Part shown: one piece after another, positions 6,137 to 9,924 of the stretch | How the letters are laid out: each line of letters opens with the position of its first letter | Numbering within the stretch: the first letter of the stretch is position 1 | DNA from: Propionibacteriaceae bacterium | Lineage (GTDB): Bacteria > Actinomycetota > Actinomycetes > Propionibacteriales > Propionibacteriaceae | NCBI GenBank assembly: GCA_031262845.1 | Contig: JAISGZ010000097.1 | Coordinates: 1 to 9,924, forward strand | Length of the DNA: 9,924 bases | Direction of reading: 5' to 3' | The notes under the pieces: model-generated | Databases searched by the model: none | What the model was told of the DNA's origin: nothing | Seen by the model: the letters and a program-made list of their open reading frames with translations, nothing else | Position numbers and translations under genes: made by a program

Positions 6137-6137
6137 C

Positions 6138-6932
6138 TCAGCCTTCCGAAACGTCGGCAATCATTTGCCGCAAAGTAGCGCCGGCGTCGTCAGCCGTCGC
6201 CGGGTTGATGTCTTGGGTGATGTTCGTGCCGTTGAGTCGATAGGTCGGCGTGCTCCTGACGTTATCGGCACTGGCCGAATTATCAACACTCTGGACAAAT
6301 TGACCGGTCAGACGCTTGTCGTAACAGGTCTGGTAGTCCGTCAGTTGATCAGCCGTGATACCGACCGCGGTCGGGAAGGTGGTCCGCAATTGCTCATCGC
6401 TGAAACCGACGCCCTCCGGAGACGGTTGGTTAGCGAAGATTTCGGCATACATCGGGAAGTAGTAATCGCCTTCCAAGGTGTCGGCGCAAGCCGCTGCCAC
6501 GGCCGCCCGGGTCGATGACTGGGCGTTTTCCGTGCCATTGACTTGGTCGTTGAAGGTCATGGTCCGGAAAACAACCTTGGCCGAACCGTCGTCAATAATC
6601 GACTCGAGCGTGTCCGACAAGCCGGCTTCGTAGCTGGCACAGCCGGGGCACTGGTAATCCGAGAAAATCTCCAAGACCGGGGCCGCGGCCGCAACGTCGA
6701 GATTCGGCGTAATCCCGGTTTGGGCCTCATCACCGTGAAGAGGCGTCACATCCCCACCCCGACCGGTCAGGTTGAGACCAACCACCGCCACCACCACGAT
6801 GATGACGATTAAACCAAGTCCGCCGCCGAACACGGCCAGCCGGATTTTGCGGTCTTTCTGGGCTTGGGCGAGTCGTTGCTGTTCCATCTCAGCCTGGCGA
6901 CTACGGCTAGCCTGGCTACGACTTTTGGCCAT
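6138..6932 (-). CDS. Membrane-anchored DsbA-like thiol oxidoreductase (CPGC)
   Basis: First gene of the two-gene thiol-redox operon. The 264 aa follows the same plan as its neighbour: a basic, Gln-rich N-terminus (1-31), a hydrophobic anchor (about 32-54), a linker, then the thioredoxin fold with C95-P-G-C98 in LEIFSDYQCPGCASYE (87-102). The cis-proline is in RSTPTYRLNG (226-235). C149 and C203 correspond in position to C160 and C207 of the neighbour, so the two are likely an old tandem duplication that has diverged. FSDYQCPxC is the common actinobacterial DsbA motif; CPGC differs from CSAC and should give a different redox potential. The ATG at 6932 has GAGGAG 8 nt upstream, the better ribosome site of the pair. 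The promoter candidate is at 7021-7050. Confidence 0.9.
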   Translation of the reverse strand: MAKSRSQASRSRQAEMEQQRLAQAQKDRKIRLAVFGGGLGLIVIIVVVAVVGLNLTGRGGDVTPLHGDEAQTGITPNLDVAAAAPVLEIFSDYQCPGCASYEAGLSDTLESIIDDGSAKVVFRTMTFNDQVNGTENAQSSTRAAVAAACADTLEGDYYFPMYAEIFANQPSPEGVGFSDEQLRTTFPTAVGITADQLTDYQTCYDKRLTGQFVQSVDNSASADNVRSTPTYRLNGTNITQDINPATADDAGATLRQMIADVSEG

Positions 6933-7020
6933 CTGAACGACTCCTCAGCTGTCTTAAACGGGAACTGACGACTGCGCCGGCGGCAGACCGCATCAGACTT
7001 AGTGTCAGGCTCGCTTGGTG

Positions 7021-7050
7021 ATTATGGCATGTTTGCTCTCCAGCTGACAG
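7021..7050 (-). promoter_or_regulatory. Candidate promoter of the DsbA-like operon
   Basis: On the minus strand CTGTCA (7050-7045, 4/6) and CATAAT (7026-7021, 5/6) are separated by 18 nt. Transcription would start near 7014, giving a leader of about 80 nt that contains a small GC stem (CTGC/GCAG, 6972-6986) and the good ribosome site at 6941-6946. Pattern match only. Confidence 0.4.
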
Positions 7051-7073
7051 AAGAGTACAGTCCGCCGTTGCTT

Positions 7074-7100
7074 CAGGACCCGTCCTGTCGGGCGCCTGTC
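7074..7100. repeat. Inverted repeat overlapping an 11-nt direct repeat
   Basis: CAGGAC-CC-GTCCTG (7074-7087) is a perfect 6-bp-arm inverted repeat. Its right arm begins the direct repeat CCTGTC(G/C)GG, present at 7084 and again at 7095, so the copies are 11 bp (one helical turn) apart. It lies upstream of the candidate DsbA promoter and over 120 bp before the exporter start. It resembles a protein-binding site, but no regulator gene is nearby. Confidence 0.3.
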
Positions 7101-7138
7101 CGGGTCAAACTTGTGTCCTCCGCTCGGCCCGGAGACGG

Positions 7139-7149
7139 CGGTCAGACCG
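7139..7149. repeat. Short inverted repeat CGGTC-A-GACCG
   Basis: Perfect 5-bp arms around one base, flanked by GAGA (7132-7135) and TCTC (7152-7155), which can extend the pairing. It is part of the repeat-rich 368-nt gap 6933-7300, which holds no credible gene on either strand. Confidence 0.25.
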
Positions 7150-7171
7150 GCTCTCCAGTCCAGAACCTGGC

Positions 7172-7184
7172 CTGACTATCAGTC
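7172..7184. repeat. Overlapping inverted repeats CTGA-CTA-TCAG and GACT-ATC-AGTC
   Basis: Two perfect 4-bp-arm inverted repeats are offset by 2 nt. They overlap a possible -35 (CTGACT, 7172-7177) that pairs with TAGACT (7196-7201) at an 18-nt spacer, an alternative promoter for the exporter. The arms are short, so chance occurrence is possible. Confidence 0.22.
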
Positions 7185-7226
7185 CTGAGCGACACTAGAC
7201 TGAAGTTTTTCAGCCGACCAGACGGC

Positions 7227-7266
7227 TTGACGCCAGTTGACGAGTTCATCTAACCCGCTCGTTAGA
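7227..7266 (+). promoter_or_regulatory. Candidate exporter promoter region with operator-like inverted repeat
   Basis: TTGACG occurs at 7227-7232 and again at 7237-7242, each 5/6 to the -35 consensus, but no good -10 follows (CTAACC at 7250 and TTAGAC at 7262 are weak). Over that position lies TCTAAC-N6-GTTAGA (7249-7266), a perfect inverted repeat with 6-bp arms, 18 bp in all. This is the size and place of a TetR- or MarR-type operator in front of a drug exporter. No such regulator gene is in the window. Confidence 0.4.
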
Positions 7267-7278
7267 CCCGCCCACCGA

Positions 7279-7295
7279 GTCGTACGACAACGTTG
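7279..7295. repeat. Two adjoining palindromes just before the exporter start
   Basis: GTCGTACGAC (7279-7288) and CAACGTTG (7288-7295) are both perfect palindromes and share one base. They sit in the 5' untranslated region, next to the ribosome binding area of the exporter. They could be part of an operator or hide the start in RNA structure. Confidence 0.25.
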
Positions 7296-7300
7296 AGAGC

Positions 7301-9133
7301 GTGACTACTGTGACCGTGACGAACCCCACCAATCCGGAACCGTTAACCGCTTCGGCTGACTCAACGGCAACGGCGGAAGTGGAGGAGTACCCCGAACTGA
7401 CCCACCGGCAAATTCTCGGTTTGCTGTCCGGCCTGCTGATCGCTCTGTTCGTCTCCAATGTGGCCGGCACCATCGTCGGCAATGCGCTCCCCGTCATCAC
7501 GGCCCAGCTCAACAGTTCGGAACAGGAATACATGTGGATCGTGACGTCAACTCTGTTGGCGTCGACGGCTTCGACCCCGATCTGGGGCAAATTGGCCGAT
7601 CTGTTCAGCAAAAAACGTCTGATCATCATCGGCCTGCTGATCTTTACCCTGGGCTCTTTACTGTCCGGCGCCGCTCCCAGTACCGGTGCGCTGATCGCGA
7701 CCCGGGCGGTCCAGGGGATTGGCCTCGGGTCCATCATGTCGCTGGTCCAAGCCATCATGGGCACGGTCATCCCACCTCGGGCTCGGGGCCGCTACATGGC
7801 CTACACCGGCGCCGTCATGGCCGTTGCCACCGTCGTCGCGCCGCTCATCGGTGGCTTCATCGTCGACCAGTCGTGGCTGGGCTGGCGCTGGTGTTTCTGG
7901 TCCGCCATCCCGTTCGCGCTGGCGTCGGCGGTCATCCTCCAACATCAACTCAAGCTGCCCCATATCGCCCGCAAAGACACGACTGTCGACTGGCTCGGCG
8001 CCAGCTTGATCACTGCTTCGACCTCGGCCCTGCTGATTTGGATTTCGTTCGCCGAGAAGGAATATGACTGGATCAGTTGGCAATCGGCCGCGCTCGTCAC
8101 CTTTGTCCTGGTCACGGCCGTCGGTTTCGTCATCACCGAATCCAAGGTCAAAAACCCCATCATTCCGCTCGACATCATTTCGATGCGGGTAACGGCTCTG
8201 GCCATCGTGGCTTCGATCGCCGTCGGTGTCGGCCTCTTCGGCTCATCAGTTTTCCTCGGCCAATATTTCCAGTTGGCGCGCGGTAAAACCCCGACCATGT
8301 CCGGTTTGCTGATGATCCCGATGATGGTCGGTGTCCTACTGTCCAGCGTCTTCATCGGCCGCCTCGTTACCCGGCTTGGAGTCTGGAAACCATTCGTCGT
8401 CGCCGGCTCGATGATTCTGACCGCCGGTTTCTTCCTCCTGAGCACCATCGACAGCAATACCAGTTTTGTTGTCATGAGTCTCTACATGGTGTTGGCCGGG
8501 CTCGGCGTCGGCATGACGATGCAAAACCTCGTTCTGGCGGTCCAGAATTCGATTTCGGTCCGCGATATTGGCGCCGCCACCGGAGCCGTCACTTTCTTCC
8601 GCTCACTCGGTGGTGCGATTGGTATTCAGGTGCTCGGTTTCGTCTTTGAAAGCCGCCTGACAGGATTGATCAAAGACGGTATTCCCGGCTTGCTTCAAAC
8701 CGCCGTGACTGCGGACAGCCAGCTTTCCGCCACTTCCGCCCAAGCTTGTCCGGAAGTTCTGACTCAGCTGTCACAAGCCGGCAGCCAGGCCAGTAGCGCC
8801 GGTATTGATCCAGCCCAGCTGGATCAGTTGACGAAACTGTGTCCCCAGACCGCTCAGTTGATCAAGGACATGTCAACCATCGAAGCCTCGGGCGGCTCAA
8901 CCATGAACGTGGCCGGTCTGGGGCCAGACCTCGGCCACTTGATCCAGAACTCGATCGGGCAATCAATCGGGACCTTGTTCTGGATTGGTGGTTTCATCTC
9001 TTTCGCCTCGATCCTGGCGGTTGTCTTCATGCGCTCGACCCGGCTGCACAATCACATCATCGTCGACGCTTCCGACCTCGATCAGCCGGAGGACGAGACG
9101 GCCAGCCCCGCCTCAGGCAAGAGCAAGAAATAA
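7301..9133 (+). CDS. DHA2-type 14-helix MFS multidrug exporter
   Basis: This is an inner-membrane drug/proton antiporter of the EmrB/QacA (DHA2) group, 610 aa with about 14 membrane helices. MFS motif A is GKLADLFSKKR (96-106), motif B is ATRAVQGIGLG (133-143) and a motif C-like element is APLIGGFIVD (180-189). The TM1 acidic residue of most DHA2 proteins (LDxTIV) is absent: here the segment is SNVAGTIVGNALP (52-64), as in one actinobacterial subgroup. An extracytoplasmic loop of about 100 residues between TM13 and TM14 (about 455-555) is rich in Gln, Ser and Ala and has just two cysteines, C483 and C514. The C-terminus is charged and cytoplasmic. The start is uncertain: GTG 7301 gives the longest frame, but GAGAG at 7295-7299 fits GTG 7310 better. 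It is divergent from the DsbA pair and convergent with the DUF2344 gene. The substrate cannot be inferred. Confidence 0.92.
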   Translation: MTTVTVTNPTNPEPLTASADSTATAEVEEYPELTHRQILGLLSGLLIALFVSNVAGTIVGNALPVITAQLNSSEQEYMWIVTSTLLASTASTPIWGKLADLFSKKRLIIIGLLIFTLGSLLSGAAPSTGALIATRAVQGIGLGSIMSLVQAIMGTVIPPRARGRYMAYTGAVMAVATVVAPLIGGFIVDQSWLGWRWCFWSAIPFALASAVILQHQLKLPHIARKDTTVDWLGASLITASTSALLIWISFAEKEYDWISWQSAALVTFVLVTAVGFVITESKVKNPIIPLDIISMRVTALAIVASIAVGVGLFGSSVFLGQYFQLARGKTPTMSGLLMIPMMVGVLLSSVFIGRLVTRLGVWKPFVVAGSMILTAGFFLLSTIDSNTSFVVMSLYMVLAGLGVGMTMQNLVLAVQNSISVRDIGAATGAVTFFRSLGGAIGIQVLGFVFESRLTGLIKDGIPGLLQTAVTADSQLSATSAQACPEVLTQLSQAGSQASSAGIDPAQLDQLTKLCPQTAQLIKDMSTIEASGGSTMNVAGLGPDLGHLIQNSIGQSIGTLFWIGGFISFASILAVVFMRSTRLHNHIIVDASDLDQPEDETASPASGKSKK

Positions 9134-9150
9134 CTTGTCCCGATAGGCCA

Positions 9151-9906
9151 CTAGCCCAGCGACGGCTGGACTGGATCGACGACCTGGCCAGCCCGGAGAC
9201 TCCCCTGGGCCAAGCGTCGGCTGAGGACCGCACCGAAGTTCAACTCCGGATCCAACTGTTGGAAAGCCCGGACAACATCGTCGGGCCGAACCAAGGGGCT
9301 GGTGTGTTCAATCACGACGCTGACGACCGAGCGTTCAGTCTGCTCAAGTTCGATCTGGGTGACCGCCGACCGGGCGTCGAATTGGCGTGGCCCGCGTTTC
9401 GTTTCGCGTTCGACTATGACCGTGTCGGCGGCAGTAAAGGCCGCAACGGCCGCCGCCAGCTGCTGCCGCCAGGCCGTATCCGAAGCGGGTGGAGCGGTCG
9501 AAGTGGCTGAAGCCGGCCGCAACTCAATCGACCAGGCCGAGGCCAGCAAGCGTGACATCAGTCCACCCGGCTCCGCCGAAGCCACCCCGACCACGGCCAG
9601 CCCGAGCGGAAAGGCCGCTTCCAAGGCCTGTCCGACTGCGGCCAGGTCCATGACTGTGGCCAGACCGAGGTCGACGTATTCGGCTTCCGATTCGGCACCA
9701 GTGGGAGCCGGGTTAGCCCAGGAAATGCGTGGGTGGGGGTTGAAACCCGACGAATAGGCCATCGGCACTTCCGCCCGCCGTAAGGCCCGCTCGAACACCC
9801 GGGCGACATCACGGTGGGAGGCGAATCGGCCTCGGCCGCGTTTGGCGTAGCGCAACCTGAGCCGTTGGACGGGCGGCGGCTGCTGGACCGGTGGTTGCTT
9901 AGACAT
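9151..9906 (-). CDS. DUF2344 / TIGR03936 radical SAM-linked protein
   Basis: The family is known only by context: it is encoded next to, or fused to, a B12-binding-type radical SAM protein, and its own function is not established. The 251 aa is a normal length. After a Gln/Pro-rich leader, the conserved N-terminus is clear: RLRLRYAKRGRGRFASHRDV (15-34), FERALRRAEVPMAYSSGFNP (38-57), HPRISWANPAPTGAESEAEY (58-77). The C-terminal part (about 190-245) includes SPLVRPDDVVRAFQQL (203-218) and SRRLAQGSL (229-237). The ATG at 9906 has no clear ribosome site but overlaps by 8 nt what is probably the stop of the upstream gene, so translation is likely coupled. The gene ends 17 nt from the convergent exporter stop. 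In many actinobacteria an RNase E/G gene follows; here it does not. The family assignment is firm and the role open. Confidence 0.9.
   Translation of the reverse strand: MSKQPPVQQPPPVQRLRLRYAKRGRGRFASHRDVARVFERALRRAEVPMAYSSGFNPHPRISWANPAPTGAESEAEYVDLGLATVMDLAAVGQALEAAFPLGLAVVGVASAEPGGLMSRLLASAWSIELRPASATSTAPPASDTAWRQQLAAAVAAFTAADTVIVERETKRGPRQFDARSAVTQIELEQTERSVVSVVIEHTSPLVRPDDVVRAFQQLDPELNFGAVLSRRLAQGSLRAGQVVDPVQPSLG
9156..9169. terminator. Short hairpin at the convergent exporter / DUF2344 ends
   Basis: CCAGC (9156-9160) and GCTGG (9165-9169) form a perfect 5-bp stem with the loop GACG. It lies inside the last codons of the DUF2344 gene and 22 nt past the exporter stop. There is no U-tract. 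It is the only stem I see that could end the exporter transcript within this very short gap. Confidence 0.25.
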
Positions 9907-9924
9907 CGGCCACGACCAAACGAG
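9899..9924 (-). CDS. C-terminal tail of an upstream gene, probably the radical SAM partner (partial)
   Basis: One minus-strand frame enters from the right edge and reads R-L-V-V-A-D-V before TAA at 9901-9899, overlapping the DUF2344 start by 8 nt. DUF2344 proteins are normally preceded by, or fused to, a radical SAM protein, so the tail of that gene is expected here. Seven residues cannot prove it; this is a prediction from context. Confidence 0.35.

Noticed and set aside
7246..7770. 174-codon open frame on the minus strand before and inside the exporter
   Set aside because: It is the shadow of the exporter 5' end; it has no ribosome site or recognisable domain, so the divergent gap is treated as non-coding.
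7945..8475. 176-codon minus-strand frame inside the exporter
   Set aside because: Antisense shadow of membrane-helix codons; low-complexity Thr/Met/Arg composition and no family resemblance.
8839..9510. 223-codon open frame on the plus strand
   Set aside because: It spans the exporter 3' end in a wrong frame, the gap and the antisense of DUF2344. Both real genes there have clear family motifs.
1..9924. tRNA genes, CRISPR arrays, insertion sequences, attachment sites
   Set aside because: No cloverleaf with a CCA-type end, no regularly spaced repeats, no transposase or integrase frame and no long terminal repeats were seen on either strand.

Overview
The window looks like chromosomal DNA from a high-GC Gram-positive bacterium (Actinomycetota). 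The main evidence is the gene order infC-rpmI-rplT-(SpoU methyltransferase)-pheS-pheT, the actinobacterial style of PheS with a four-cysteine insert, a non-AUG infC start, and a DUF2344 gene of the type paired with a radical SAM gene. TTA codons occur in ordinary genes and the base composition is only moderately GC-rich, so a streptomycete is unlikely. I cannot name the genus.

Region 1 (1-4054, minus strand) is a translation operon read right to left. A candidate promoter near 4025-4054 leads into a leader of roughly 180 nt that carries hairpins, including a terminator-like one with a U-rich tail. Then come infC (IF3, starting at ATC), rpmI (L35), rplT (L20), a 2'-O-ribose RNA methyltransferase, pheS and the first 150 codons of pheT. 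Spacing is tight: 35, 90, 10 and 81 nt, then an ATGA overlap. Extra hairpins lie in the rpmI-rplT and methyltransferase-pheS gaps.

Region 2 (4131-5287, plus strand) is a single gene divergent from infC. It encodes an N-terminal PAS sensor domain joined to a CPBP-type (CAAX protease / bacteriocin-processing) membrane domain whose usual EExxxR motif reads QExxxK. It is the least ordinary protein here. A 16-nt perfect GC palindrome separates it from the next, convergent genes.

Region 3 (5321-7050, minus strand) is a two-gene operon for membrane-anchored DsbA-like thiol oxidoreductases (CSAC and CPGC active sites). The two ORFs are 1 nt apart and have a candidate promoter at 7021-7050. The 368-nt gap upstream is full of short inverted repeats.

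Region 4 (7227-9133, plus strand) is a 14-helix DHA2-type drug exporter, with an operator-like inverted repeat in front of it.

Region 5 (9151-9924, minus strand) is a DUF2344/TIGR03936 protein, convergent with the exporter and overlapping what is probably the tail of its radical SAM partner at the window edge.

No tRNA, rRNA, CRISPR array, insertion sequence or phage gene was seen. Most of the window is core genome. The parts that deserve a second look are the PAS-CPBP fusion, the infC leader and start codon, and the repeat-rich gap between the DsbA pair and the exporter.
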